Notes under the pieces: generated by a model
What the model was told of the DNA's origin: nothing
What the model saw: only the letters and a program-made list of their open reading frames with translations
The model's database searches: none
Source of the DNA: an uncultured Paracoccaceae bacterium
GTDB taxonomy: Bacteria > Pseudomonadota > Alphaproteobacteria > Rhodobacterales > Rhodobacteraceae
Direction of reading: 5' to 3'
DNA: 64,000 nt
Assembly (NCBI GenBank): GCA_947503175.1
Contig: CANNCO010000001.1
Span: 1,426,001-1,490,000 of the forward strand
Part shown: positions 19,153 through 28,591 of the stretch, in pieces
How positions within the stretch are numbered: position 1 is the first letter of the stretch
How the letters are laid out: every line of letters begins with the position of its first letter
Made by a program: the position numbers and the translations under genes

Positions 19153-20544
19153 ATGGCCCCCAAATTCGGCACAAGCGGGTTACGCGGATTGGTCACTGAA
19201 CTGACCGACTCTCTCTGCGCCGCCTACACCACCGCATTTCTCGGCGGTGTACCGGGCGATGGCACCGTTCTGATCGGGCGCGATCTGCGCGCCTCCTCAC
19301 CCCGCATCGCGCGCGCCGTCAATGCCGCTGTGGCGGCATTGGATCTGACGCCGCTCGATTGCGGTGTTCTCCCGACGCCAGCCCTGGCACTGGCCGCGAT
19401 GACCCGAGAAACCCCTGCAATCATGATCACCGGGAGCCACATTCCCGACGACCGCAACGGGCTGAAGTTCTATACGGGCGCAGGCGAGATCACGAAGGAT
19501 GAAGAGGCGCGGATCACGAGCCGCGTTACCGCCTCGGACGCGCCCGCCCTCACACCGATCTACGGAGGACCCGATCCCACACCCATCGAGGACTACTGCA
19601 GCCGTTACACTAGCTTTTTTACCGCTGACGCCCTCGCCAACCTCCGGATCGGCGTCTATGAACACAGCTCTGCCGCCCGCGACATCCTCGGTCACGTTCT
19701 TGAACAACTCGGCGCAACCGTCATCCCACTAGCCCGTTCCGATCACTTCATCCCTGTCGATACCGAGGCTCTGAGCGGCGAAACCCGCATCCGCCTTGAA
19801 CGCTGGGCCGAGGATCACAAGCTTGATGCCATCGTCTCCACCGACGGCGATGCCGACCGGCCCATGGTTGCGGATCGAAACGGGCACGTCGTGCTAGGCG
19901 ATCTGCTGGGTCCGCTCACCGCACGCGCCATTGGCGCCGCTACGGTCGCAACGCCGGTTTCCTCGAACACCCTTGTCGATCTTCTGGGCGATTTCACCGT
20001 AATCCGCACCCGGATCGGCTCGCCCTACGTGATCGCAGGTATGGAGGCAGCGGGTGACGCACGTGTCGTCGGTTACGAACCGAATGGCGGCTTTCTCACC
20101 GGTTTCGACGCGCGGAGAGGTGATCGCTCCCTCCCCGCCCTGCCCACACGCGACGCCTTCCTTCCGATCATCGCGCCTCTGGTGCTGGCCGGGGCAGAAG
20201 GCACGACGCTCGACGCGCTCGTCGCAGCCCTCCCACCCCGCTTCACAGCCTCCGATCGCCTGACCGAGGTGCCGACAGACCGTTCCGCGTCCCTGATAAA
20301 CGCCCTCGCGACTGACACCGGCCTTGCCGACCGGTTGTTCGACGGCTTCGGGCCGCGCGGCAAACTCGACCTTACCGACGGACGCCGCCAACATTTCGAG
20401 GATGGCCTCATCGTGCATCTGCGCCCGTCCGGCAACGCGCCCGAGTTCCGCGTTTATGCCGAAGCCGATAGCCGGAATCGGGCCACCGATGCCCTTGAAC
20501 GTATCCTGTCGCGCCTGCGCACCCTGCTCTCCGCACCGCCATGA
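19153..20544 (+). CDS. phosphohexomutase (phosphomannomutase/phosphoglucomutase family)
   Basis: A 463 aa alpha-D-phosphohexomutase that moves phosphate between C1 and C6 (or C5/C1) of a sugar. The start carries KFGTSGLRG, the phosphoserine loop is ITGSHIPDDRNG near 93-104, the metal-binding loop is DGDADRP near 232-238, the sugar-binding loop is GYEPNGG, and the phosphate-binding C-terminal loop is RPSGNAPEFRVY. All key residues are present. Its stop overlaps the next glycosyltransferase gene (ATGA), so it probably feeds sugar nucleotides for glycan synthesis. Confidence 0.93.
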   Translation: MAPKFGTSGLRGLVTELTDSLCAAYTTAFLGGVPGDGTVLIGRDLRASSPRIARAVNAAVAALDLTPLDCGVLPTPALALAAMTRETPAIMITGSHIPDDRNGLKFYTGAGEITKDEEARITSRVTASDAPALTPIYGGPDPTPIEDYCSRYTSFFTADALANLRIGVYEHSSAARDILGHVLEQLGATVIPLARSDHFIPVDTEALSGETRIRLERWAEDHKLDAIVSTDGDADRPMVADRNGHVVLGDLLGPLTARAIGAATVATPVSSNTLVDLLGDFTVIRTRIGSPYVIAGMEAAGDARVVGYEPNGGFLTGFDARRGDRSLPALPTRDAFLPIIAPLVLAGAEGTTLDALVAALPPRFTASDRLTEVPTDRSASLINALATDTGLADRLFDGFGPRGKLDLTDGRRQHFEDGLIVHLRPSGNAPEFRVYAEADSRNRATDALERILSRLRTLLSAPP

Positions 20545-21650
20545 AAGTCCTGTTCGTCGCCCGAAGTTTTGCAAAAGGCGGCGCGGCCACCGGCGCCGCC
20601 AACCTTGCATCCGCCCTCGAAGCCGCCGGACTTGAGGTCATCCAGCGCGCAGCCGACGCGCCCGGACCGGTCAAGAAAGCGTTCCGTTTCGCAGAACGCG
20701 TCTTCGAACGCACCTTCTTCGATGCCGAAACCCACTGTCTGCGGCTTGGACCCGCCAGCCTGAACATGCCCCGCCTGATCGAGCGGTATCAGCCAGATAT
20801 CGTCCAGCTTGGCGACATCTCCGCCAACACGATCCGCTATGTTGACCTACCCCGGATCGACCGCCCGGTCGTTCACCGGATGAGCGATTTCTGGCCCTAT
20901 AACGGCCCGGCCCACTACGGCCTGCAGCCCGAGAATGCCCCACGACTGGCCAGAGTTCTGTTCGAGGCCAGTATGCAGGAGATACCCACTCCGCTTGAAC
21001 ATACCCGTGTCGCGCCCTCGCACTGGCTTGCCCGAAACGTACAGGGCAAAGGCCCGGTCGAAGTCATCCCGAACGCCGTCAGCGCAATCGACACCCCGGT
21101 TCGATCTTTGTCCGATGGCCCGCTACGTCTGGGTTTCATAGCGGGCCGCCTGTCCGATCCCCGCAAAGGATATGCGCGGATGATCACGGCACTGGAGCAC
21201 GTGAAACACCCGGTCACGCTCCACACCTTTGGCCGAACGGCCCCCAACCTCCCCGAAACCCCTGTCCCCGTGATCCATCATGGCCCCTACGCACCGGACG
21301 AGCACCGCACCGTATTCGACAGTTTCGACGTGCTGCTTGCCCCTTCGCACATGGATAACTCCCCCAATACGGTGACCGAGGCGCTTGCCCATGGCCGCCC
21401 TGTGGTCGGACAGAAGGGCACGGGTATCGATACTTACATAACGTCCGAACGCGGCGCGCTGATCGACTTCGAAGATCCCGCGCAACTGGCCCCCGAACTC
21501 GACCGGATCACTTTCCGATACGATCGGCTTTCCGCGGCGGCCTCCGACTACGCACAATCCAATCTGTCACTCCGAGCGGTCGGTCAGGCCTATGCCGCGC
21601 TCTATAGACGGCTGCTTCAGGCCGCCGAAACTGCACCTGCGATCTTCTGA
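20541..21650 (+). CDS. glycosyltransferase family 4 protein
   Basis: A 369 aa GT-B glycosyltransferase. The N terminus has a glycine-rich acceptor-side loop (FAKGGAATGAANLASAL), and the nucleotide-sugar binding C-terminal half has PSHMDNSPNTVTEALAHGRPVVG around residues 270-292, with the conserved Glu. The ATG overlaps the phosphohexomutase stop by 4 bases. The 3' end runs 34 bases into the convergent ABC exporter gene. Likely role: adding a sugar to a lipid-linked glycan at the inner membrane (inference). Confidence 0.9.
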   Translation: MKVLFVARSFAKGGAATGAANLASALEAAGLEVIQRAADAPGPVKKAFRFAERVFERTFFDAETHCLRLGPASLNMPRLIERYQPDIVQLGDISANTIRYVDLPRIDRPVVHRMSDFWPYNGPAHYGLQPENAPRLARVLFEASMQEIPTPLEHTRVAPSHWLARNVQGKGPVEVIPNAVSAIDTPVRSLSDGPLRLGFIAGRLSDPRKGYARMITALEHVKHPVTLHTFGRTAPNLPETPVPVIHHGPYAPDEHRTVFDSFDVLLAPSHMDNSPNTVTEALAHGRPVVGQKGTGIDTYITSERGALIDFEDPAQLAPELDRITFRYDRLSAAASDYAQSNLSLRAVGQAYAALYRRLLQAAETAPAIF

Positions 21651-23437
21651 AACTCGGGGTTCTCGCGTTTCAAGTCCTCATAGGTGCCGATGCCGGCGAC
21701 CTTGCCATCGCGCAGAACCACGATCTGATCGCACGCCCTGATCGTCGACAGCCGGTGCGCGATCATGATCATCGTCTTGACCCCGGACAGCGTCCCGATG
21801 GCCGTCATCAACTGGGCTTCCGTGGCTGTGTCCAGCGCGCTTGTCGCCTCGTCAAACACCAACACCGCCGGATCTTGGTAAAGCGCCCGCGCGATCCCGA
21901 TCCGCTGACGTTGCCCACCGGACAAACGCACGCCCCGCTCGCCGACCCGCGCTTCGTATCCGGCCTCAAGCTCACCCTCAACGAATCCGTTGATCTGTGC
22001 CATCGCAGCGGCTCGGCGCACTGCGCCCATATCTATCTGGTCCCGCGGCACGCCCAGCGCGATGTTCTCTGCAACGGTCGTATCCAGCAGGAAGATCTCT
22101 TGTGGCACATACCCGACCGAAGCCCGCCAGCGGGGCCGCGAGCTTTCGTTCAAAGGCTCACCGTCGATCTCAATCGCGCCTGATTGTGGCTCCAGAAGAC
22201 CCAGCAAAACATCGATCAGCGTCGTCTTGCCAGCGCCCGTTCCACCAACGATGCCCAGCGACGTTCGCACCGGGATCTCGACCGAAATCCCCGACAGACC
22301 CGCACCACCATTGCCCGGATAGCGATATCCCAGATCAGACAGCCGGATCGCGCTTTTCAGGGCGAGCGGTTCGGGCGGCGCGGCGTGCAACGCCCGACTC
22401 TCGCCTGCCCGTTCAATTAGATCGTGATGCAATTGCGCGACCGCCGCGGCCCCGAACGTAATCTGGGTGATTGCATTATAGATTGCCTGGATGGCAGGCA
22501 GCATCCGGTAGCCCGCGAACGCAAACAGCCCAAGAAGCGGCAGAACCTCAGCCATCGCGCCCGCCCCATCAGCATCGGCCCGCAGCATGAGCACCAGCGC
22601 CAAAAGCAGGACACCGCCAAAGGCCACCGCCTCGATCGCATAACGCGGCACATTGGCAAGCGTTGTCCCGATGGCGAAATTGCGGGCGAGTTTAAAAGAC
22701 GGGGTACGGAACCGGTCCAGAAAACTCTGTTCGCGGCCCACCAAACGCACTTCCTTGATCCCGCCAAGGGCTTCCGAAGCGGCTTCAAACCGCGCGCTGT
22801 TGGCCGCGGCCCGCGCATGGCCCGCCCGATCCACCGGGCCACGTACGATCAGATAGATCAGGGCATAGGCTCCGATCAGCACGACACCCGCACCGATGGC
22901 GACCATCGGATCGACCGTCAGCAAAAGGACCACCATCGCAAGCAGGCTGACCACATTCCCCAACATAAGGACGGCGGGCTGCAGCACGGTCGTGACCACC
23001 TGATCGACCTCCGAGAGGATCGATTTCGTCATATCCCCGCTATGGCGGCCAAGGAAGAACTCATATGGACGCCCCAGATAGGATTCCAGCAACCGGCTGC
23101 TGATCGTATGGCGCCGCATCTGCGCGAAACGGATCATCGCATAAGTCCCGAGGATCCGGACAACAGCCGCACCGATCAGCAGGAAAAACGCCCCGCAGCC
23201 CAGAAGAAACAGGAAGCGCTCGGTAGACCCCGGCGACACGGTACTTTGAAGCCAGCTAAGTGCGGCGTTGCGCGACACGATCCCGGGGTCGGCAAGAACC
23301 GCCAGAAAAGGCACTACTGAAAGAACCGCCGCGACCTCGGCCAGCGCAACAAGGATCACGATCCCCAAAAGCAAGACGAGCCGGCCCCGCTCATGCGCCG
23401 TCAGCAATTCCAGAGCCTGCCGCAAGGTGACGATCAC
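21617..23437 (-). CDS. ABC transporter ATP-binding/permease protein (MsbA-like)
   Basis: A 606 aa half-transporter: six transmembrane helices in residues about 20-320, then an ATPase domain with Walker A GGTGAGKTTL, Q-loop near YVPQEIF, signature LSGGQRQRIG, Walker B VLVFDEATSALD and switch His in IAHRLST. Such proteins flip lipids, lipid-linked sugars or peptides. It starts with GTG at 23437 without a clear ribosome-binding site. With glycosyltransferase genes on both sides, a polysaccharide or lipid-glycan exporter is the likeliest role. Confidence 0.92.
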   Translation of the reverse strand: MIVTLRQALELLTAHERGRLVLLLGIVILVALAEVAAVLSVVPFLAVLADPGIVSRNAALSWLQSTVSPGSTERFLFLLGCGAFFLLIGAAVVRILGTYAMIRFAQMRRHTISSRLLESYLGRPYEFFLGRHSGDMTKSILSEVDQVVTTVLQPAVLMLGNVVSLLAMVVLLLTVDPMVAIGAGVVLIGAYALIYLIVRGPVDRAGHARAAANSARFEAASEALGGIKEVRLVGREQSFLDRFRTPSFKLARNFAIGTTLANVPRYAIEAVAFGGVLLLALVLMLRADADGAGAMAEVLPLLGLFAFAGYRMLPAIQAIYNAITQITFGAAAVAQLHHDLIERAGESRALHAAPPEPLALKSAIRLSDLGYRYPGNGGAGLSGISVEIPVRTSLGIVGGTGAGKTTLIDVLLGLLEPQSGAIEIDGEPLNESSRPRWRASVGYVPQEIFLLDTTVAENIALGVPRDQIDMGAVRRAAAMAQINGFVEGELEAGYEARVGERGVRLSGGQRQRIGIARALYQDPAVLVFDEATSALDTATEAQLMTAIGTLSGVKTMIMIAHRLSTIRACDQIVVLRDGKVAGIGTYEDLKRENPEFQKIAGAVSAA

Positions 23438-23593
23438 GGATCTGCATCTTTCATCGTTGGGGCGGGGGGCGGATCATCATCCGCGCTCCGTCGGTTTCCG
23501 AGCTTCTGGCCCTCCGGCACATGCTTCATCCACAATACCGGCAAAATCGAAGGATTGTTCGGCGGAATAATGGCGGTATCGGGGCCAGAGGGG

Positions 23594-24655
23594 TCAGGTC
23601 ATCTCCTCGTAAAGCCGGTCAAAACGCTGCGCGAACGCCGCCACCGAGTAATGTGACAAACCCTCCCGCAATGCGTCCAGACGCTTTTGCAACTCCGGAT
23701 GCGCAAGCCCTCGCATCTCCGCCACGGCATCAATGAAAGCCACTTGATCGTCTAACTCAAAAAGACCGGGTAATGCGCTGAAAGGGTTCAGCAAATACCG
23801 CACCTCCGGACTGTCCGTCGTAATCGGAAAGAAACCAAAGTCGATCGCCTCGAACAGCGTGTTCGACATGCCTTCCGACGCACTGGGCAGAACAAGCGCA
23901 TGGGTCGAGGGATCGAAATGCGTGCTCCAGTCGAACCGCGGGCCATGAAACGTTACGAGATCACCCACTCGTTCGGCTCCCACGAGTGCCTCAAGCGCCC
24001 CGCGCTCCGGCCCTTCGCCCACGATGTCCACACCTGCGATGCCCTGCGCATCGTGCAACCGGCGCAAGGTCCGGATCATGATGTCGACCCTCTTCTGCTC
24101 GACGAGACGGCCCACGAACAGCAAACGATCGGGAACCCCGGTCAATGGTACGGGTGCGCCCCGCCGAGGCACCCCGTTCGGAATGAACCGCGTGCGCCGC
24201 CGAAGGCCCAGCATCCGGGCAAGCGAAACAAGCTTGGGCAGGATCGGGTAGTTCGGAGATATCCGGTCGGAAAACAGGAATGCCAGATAATACAATCGGT
24301 CCCGGACCATGAACCGCCCGTAATTGCGGGGCTTCCGCGTATCCATTGCCAGCACGCGCACGCCTTCGAGGCGGGCCGCCAGCGTTGCCGGAAAGGTCAG
24401 CCGTTCGGGAACCCAGGCCTGAAGAATATCGATCCGGTGATGCCGTATCGCGGCGCGCAACCGCCGCACATTCTTCCAGAACCCCAGATCGGGCAGCGTT
24501 ACGACCGGAGCCACCCCGTCCTTCTCGTTCCCCGCAAGGACAGCGACCACATGGTCATGCCGCGATGCGCCGATAAGAAGGCACATCCGCCGCTCGGCTC
24601 CGCCCTTTTCCATATGCGCGATGACATGAAGTATCCGCAGCCGTTTCTCGGCCAT
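23594..24655 (-). CDS. glycosyltransferase family 4 protein
   Basis: A 353 aa GT-B glycosyltransferase with the N-terminal acceptor loop MEKGGAERRM, a glycine-rich LLFVGRLVEQKRVDIMI segment opening the nucleotide-sugar domain, and LVLPSASEGMSNTLFEAIDFGF with the conserved EGMSNTLFE motif. It is upstream of the ABC exporter on the same strand with a 156-base gap in which I see no gene. Together with the opposite-strand glycosyltransferase and phosphohexomutase it makes a small glycan locus. Confidence 0.9.
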   Translation of the reverse strand: MAEKRLRILHVIAHMEKGGAERRMCLLIGASRHDHVVAVLAGNEKDGVAPVVTLPDLGFWKNVRRLRAAIRHHRIDILQAWVPERLTFPATLAARLEGVRVLAMDTRKPRNYGRFMVRDRLYYLAFLFSDRISPNYPILPKLVSLARMLGLRRRTRFIPNGVPRRGAPVPLTGVPDRLLFVGRLVEQKRVDIMIRTLRRLHDAQGIAGVDIVGEGPERGALEALVGAERVGDLVTFHGPRFDWSTHFDPSTHALVLPSASEGMSNTLFEAIDFGFFPITTDSPEVRYLLNPFSALPGLFELDDQVAFIDAVAEMRGLAHPELQKRLDALREGLSHYSVAAFAQRFDRLYEEMT

Positions 24656-24764
24656 CCGCTTGTCCCATCTGCCCGACCAACAATCTGACCGCGCCCCGGG
24701 TTAAAGTCCATGGCGCGCGCCGGGGTCGCGGTGTCGCGTGGCACGATGGCGACAGGCCGAGAGA

Positions 24765-25151
24765 CTAATCGTCCGCCAGCGATTTCAGTATCGGACAGTC
24801 CGGACGGTCATCTCCCGAACACCGCCCCACCAGATCGCGCAGCGTATCGCGCATCTCGGCCAAGTCGCTGATCTTCGCCTCGATTCGCGACAAATGAACC
24901 TGGGCGATGTCCTTCACTTCCGATGCCGTGCGGCTTTCATCCTCGTAGAGCTGCAACAGCGCCCTGCAATCGGCGATGGAGAATCCCAGCGCCCGCGCCC
25001 GGCCCAGAAAAGCCAGCTTGTGCAAATCGCTCTCGCGAAAGGCGCGATATCCGTTGGAGTCCCGCATTGGCCGGACAAGGCCGATATCCTCGTAATAGCG
25101 GATCGTTTTCGCAGGCAGGCCAGCACGGTTTGCCACTTCCCCGATATTCAT
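24765..25151 (-). CDS. cueR: Cu(I)-responsive MerR family regulator
   Basis: A 128 aa MerR-type activator that twists the copA promoter when it binds Cu(I)/Ag(I). It has the N-terminal HTH (MNIGEVANRAGLPAKTIRYY), a dimerisation helix and the metal-binding loop with Cys111 and Cys119 (CSGDDRPDC), matching Cys112/Cys120 of E. coli CueR. It overlaps the upstream copA gene by 4 bases (ATGA), so the regulator is made from the promoter it controls. Confidence 0.95.
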   Translation of the reverse strand: MNIGEVANRAGLPAKTIRYYEDIGLVRPMRDSNGYRAFRESDLHKLAFLGRARALGFSIADCRALLQLYEDESRTASEVKDIAQVHLSRIEAKISDLAEMRDTLRDLVGRCSGDDRPDCPILKSLADD

Positions 25152-27643
25152 GCCCGCGACTCCCGTTCCTGAACAACAGGTGTTGCGGGTCGCATGTCTC
25201 CGGTACCGCGCGTGACCCTGCCGACCCGCCGCAGCCGCAACGCGTTCGTCACGACGAAGACCGACGACAGCGCCATTGCACCGGCAGCCAGCATCGGCGA
25301 CAGCATCACGCCCCAGATCGGATAAAGAATACCTGCCGCCACCGGCAATAGCGCCGCATTGTAGGCAAAAGCCCAGAACAGGTTCTGACGGATGTTGCGC
25401 AGCGTCGCCCGGCTGACCTCGACCGCGCGGACGACGCCCGACAGATCACCGGACATCAGAACGACATCCGCCGCCTCTATCGCCACATCCGTGCCCGTGC
25501 CCACCGCGATGCCGATATCGGCATGGGCGAGCGCGGGGGCATCGTTGATGCCGTCGCCCACAAAAGCCACGGTTCCATCGGTACGGCGGAGATCGTCAAG
25601 CGCCGCGACCTTGCCCTCGGGCAACACCCCCGCAGTCACGTGATCAATCCCGGCTTCCTCGGCGATATGCCATGCCGCAGCCTCCGAATCTCCGCTGATC
25701 AGCGCCACGCCCAGCCCTTGCGCGCGTAAGGCCGCCACAGCCTCCCGCGTTGCGGGCTTCAGCGGGTCGGCGACCTGAAACGCCGCCAGCGCGCGCGCCC
25801 CTTGCGCGAGATAAACCGTCGTGAGACCTCCTGCATGGTCGACCGTGAGCCCCCCAAGATCGATCCCAGCGCCGCTCAGATACCGGTCCGAGCCGATCAA
25901 GAGCTTTTCACCCGCGACTTCCGCTTCCACGCCCTGACCCGTGACAGATCTGAAACCATCTGCAGCAGCCAGCACCAGCCCGCGCCCTTCAGCCGCCTGA
26001 ACGAAGGCCCGTGCGACGGGATGTTCGGACTGCGCCTCGACCGAGGCCGCCAAGGCAAGGGCCGCGTCTTCAGTCACACCCTCGGCCGTCACGATATGGG
26101 TCAGAACCGGGCGTCCCTGTGTCAGCGTTCCGGTCTTGTCGAACGCCACCACGCGCGCTTCCTGCAACCGCTGAAGGGCATCGCCGCGTCGGAATAGAAC
26201 CCCAAGCTCTGCTCCGCGTCCGGTGCCCACAAGGATTGACATGGGCGTGGCAAGTCCCATCGCACAGGGGCAGGCAACGATCAGTACGGATACACCGGCC
26301 ACAAGAGCCAGCCCAAGCACCGGGTCGGGCCCGACCAGCAACCAGACGGCCACCGCCAGAACGGCGATCCCGATCACGATCGGTACAAAGACGCCCGTCA
26401 CCCGGTCCACCAGAGCCTGAATCGGTAGTTTCGCACCCTGCGCGGCCTGTACCATTTCGATGATCCGCGCCAGAACCGTATCGGCGCCCACAGCCTGCGC
26501 CGTCAGTGTGAGCGCGCCGGTACCGTTGACGGTGCCGCCCGTAACCGCATCGCCGGGCGCCTTGGCAACCGGCATGGGTTCGCCGGTTACCATGCTTTCG
26601 TCCAAAAAGCTCGTCCCGGTATCGACGACCCCGTCAACCGGCACCCTGTCTCCGGGGCGCAGACGCAGCCTGTCGCCCACGAGGACCTCGGCCAAGCCAA
26701 CCCTGCGCCAGCCATCATCGCGCCAGACTTCGGCAGTATCGGGAACAAGCGTCGTCAGCCGCGCTATCGCTTGTCCTGCGCGTCCCTTGGCGCGTACCTC
26801 GATCCACCGACCCAAAAGGATCAGCGTCACGATCACCGCCGCCGCCTCGAAATAGACTGCCCGCGTCCCGTCCGGCAAAAGCTGCGGCAGAAACAGCGCC
26901 ACGGTGGAAAACCCCCAGGCCGCCGTCGTTCCCAGCGCGACCAGCGCGTTCATGTCGGGCGCACCGCGTATCAGCGCAGGAAATCCGTGGGCATAGAACC
27001 GCCGGCCGGGTCCGATCATGACAAGCGTAACGAGCACGAACTGGATCATCCAGTTCGTGGTCATGCCGAGCGAACTCATGATCGAATGGTGAAACGCCGG
27101 GATCAGATGTCCGCCCATTTCCAGAACAAACACCGGCAATGTCAAAAGCATGGCGATTGCCGTCTGGCGTGCCAGCGTCGCGTGTTCTGCCACCGCATTG
27201 GCTTCGGCAGGATTCCCACCATCCGTGCCGTATGGTTCTGCAGGATATCCTTCGGCCGTCAGCAACTGCGCAAGCTGGGACGGTTGGGCAGAGCCCTCGA
27301 GAAAGCGGACCTGCACGGTCTCGGTCGCAAGGTTGACGCTCGCCGCCACCACGCCAGGATGGGTCATAAGCGATCTTTCCACCCGGCCCACACATGACGC
27401 ACAACTCATCCCGGACACAGAGAGTTTCGCCGTTGTCTCCCGCGCCGGATATCCAGCCGCCGCCAGAGCTGTCAGAATCTGCTTGGTGCAAAAGGGTTCA
27501 CGCACCGTCACCTGTGCCCGTTCCGTCGCCAGATTGACCGTCGCGGCACCAACACCGTCGATGGCGGCAAGCGCCTGCTCTGCCCGGTGCACACAGGATG
27601 CGCAGGACAGGCCCGAAATCTGGAACTCCACCGTCTGTGTCAT
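25148..27643 (-). CDS. copA: copper-exporting P1B-type ATPase
   Basis: An 831 aa inner-membrane ATPase that exports Cu(I). It has two N-terminal heavy-metal domains with metal sites SGLSCASC (near 10) and SGMSCASC (near 75), eight predicted transmembrane helices, the CPC metal-transport motif in VACPCAMGLATP, the phosphorylation motif DKTGTLT, SEHPVARA, and GDGINDAPAL. The start at ATG 27643 has GGAGG..GGAG just upstream; the in-frame upstream extension to 27670 would include the promoter. A CueR-type promoter lies immediately upstream. Confidence 0.96.
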   Translation of the reverse strand: MTQTVEFQISGLSCASCVHRAEQALAAIDGVGAATVNLATERAQVTVREPFCTKQILTALAAAGYPARETTAKLSVSGMSCASCVGRVERSLMTHPGVVAASVNLATETVQVRFLEGSAQPSQLAQLLTAEGYPAEPYGTDGGNPAEANAVAEHATLARQTAIAMLLTLPVFVLEMGGHLIPAFHHSIMSSLGMTTNWMIQFVLVTLVMIGPGRRFYAHGFPALIRGAPDMNALVALGTTAAWGFSTVALFLPQLLPDGTRAVYFEAAAVIVTLILLGRWIEVRAKGRAGQAIARLTTLVPDTAEVWRDDGWRRVGLAEVLVGDRLRLRPGDRVPVDGVVDTGTSFLDESMVTGEPMPVAKAPGDAVTGGTVNGTGALTLTAQAVGADTVLARIIEMVQAAQGAKLPIQALVDRVTGVFVPIVIGIAVLAVAVWLLVGPDPVLGLALVAGVSVLIVACPCAMGLATPMSILVGTGRGAELGVLFRRGDALQRLQEARVVAFDKTGTLTQGRPVLTHIVTAEGVTEDAALALAASVEAQSEHPVARAFVQAAEGRGLVLAAADGFRSVTGQGVEAEVAGEKLLIGSDRYLSGAGIDLGGLTVDHAGGLTTVYLAQGARALAAFQVADPLKPATREAVAALRAQGLGVALISGDSEAAAWHIAEEAGIDHVTAGVLPEGKVAALDDLRRTDGTVAFVGDGINDAPALAHADIGIAVGTGTDVAIEAADVVLMSGDLSGVVRAVEVSRATLRNIRQNLFWAFAYNAALLPVAAGILYPIWGVMLSPMLAAGAMALSSVFVVTNALRLRRVGRVTRGTGDMRPATPVVQERESRA

Positions 27644-27671
27644 CTCCGGCCTCCACGCCAACGATGACATT

Positions 27672-27702
27672 CAGATAGGCCTTCCTGTTACTGGAAGGTC
27701 AA
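27672..27702 (-). promoter_or_regulatory. CueR-type copA promoter/operator
   Basis: On the minus strand a -35 TTGACC (27697-27702) and a -10 TATCTG (27672-27677) are separated by exactly 19 bases. The spacer contains the dyad CCTTCC-N6-GGAAGG. The overlong 19-bp spacer with a central dyad is the hallmark of MerR/CueR-activated promoters. The -10 is 28 bases from the copA ATG. Confidence 0.88.
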
Positions 27703-27730
27703 GACCCGAAGGCAGCTTGTCAAACCCTAC

Positions 27731-27752
27731 TATTTCACGCATTCATGAAATA
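27731..27752. promoter_or_regulatory. probable ArsR operator at the start of the ars operon
   Basis: A perfect 7-bp inverted repeat, TATTTCA and TGAAATA, with an 8-base spacer ends on the first base of the arsRC start codon. Its position and AT-rich dyad fit an autoregulated ArsR operator. A weak -35-like TTGTCA lies at 27717-27722. Confidence 0.65.
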
Positions 27753-28591
27753 TGCTCGATCAACAGCTCAAACGCTTGTCCGTCCTCGCCCATGCCGACC
27801 GGCTTTCGGTTTTCCGGCTGCTGGTCCGCCGCCTTCCCGACACGGTCCCGGCGGGAGAGATCGCAAGTACGCTGGGTCTGAAGGCCAGCACGCTTTCCGC
27901 GCATCTTTCCGCGCTCGAAGATACAGGTCTCGTGTCACACTCGCGTCAAGGCACGTCGCTACTCTACGGGGCACGCCTTGATGCGGCCCAAAGCCTCGTC
28001 TCTTTCCTGTTCGAAGACTGCTGCAGGGGCCGCACTGATCTTTGTCTTCCCGAGATGCCGGGCCTGCAACCGAAAGGGACCCCACTGGAAAAAGAACCAT
28101 ACTCGGTCCTCTTCATCTGTAGCGGGAACTCCGCCCGCTCGATCATTGCCGAAACCCTTTTGCGCGACGAAGCGGGCGACCGGTTCATCGCTTATTCGGC
28201 TGGGACACAACCCCGATCCGAACTTAACCCATTCACATTGCAGCTTCTGCAATCGAAAGGGCATGATACAAGCGCACTTCGGGCAAAACACGTATCCGAG
28301 TTTCAGGGACCCGATGCACCAAAACTCGATTTCGTCTTTACGGTCTGCAACCGTGCGGCGAATGAGAACTGCCCAGCATGGCCCGGCCAGCCCGTTTCGG
28401 CACATTGGGGTTTGCCTGATCCGGTCAAGGCCACGGGAAGCGACGCAGAACGAATGCTCGCCTTTCAAGAGACTTACGGGATGATGCGGAACCGGATTCT
28501 TGGCTTCGCAGCCCTTCCTCTGGAGACACTTCATCGCGTTTCGCTTCAGGCCGCAGTCGACCTGATCCCGCGAAAGGAGACCACCCAATGA
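27752..28591 (+). CDS. ArsR repressor - arsenate reductase (low-Mr phosphatase fold) fusion
   Basis: A 279 aa two-domain protein. Residues 1-100 are an ArsR winged HTH ([21 protein letters not shown]) ending in a cysteine cluster, Cys90, Cys91 and Cys98 (CCRGRTDLC), a typical arsenite sensor site. Residues 115-279 are an ArsC of the LMW-PTP fold with the P-loop CSGNSARS (Cys123) and the relay cysteines Cys199 and Cys207 ([11 protein letters not shown]), followed by the WPGQP and HWGLPDP blocks. No ribosome-binding site precedes the ATG, so the message may be leaderless. It overlaps the next gene by 4 bases. Confidence 0.92.
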   Translation: MLDQQLKRLSVLAHADRLSVFRLLVRRLPDTVPAGEIASTLGLKASTLSAHLSALEDTGLVSHSRQGTSLLYGARLDAAQSLVSFLFEDCCRGRTDLCLPEMPGLQPKGTPLEKEPYSVLFICSGNSARSIIAETLLRDEAGDRFIAYSAGTQPRSELNPFTLQLLQSKGHDTSALRAKHVSEFQGPDAPKLDFVFTVCNRAANENCPAWPGQPVSAHWGLPDPVKATGSDAERMLAFQETYGMMRNRILGFAALPLETLHRVSLQAAVDLIPRKETTQ

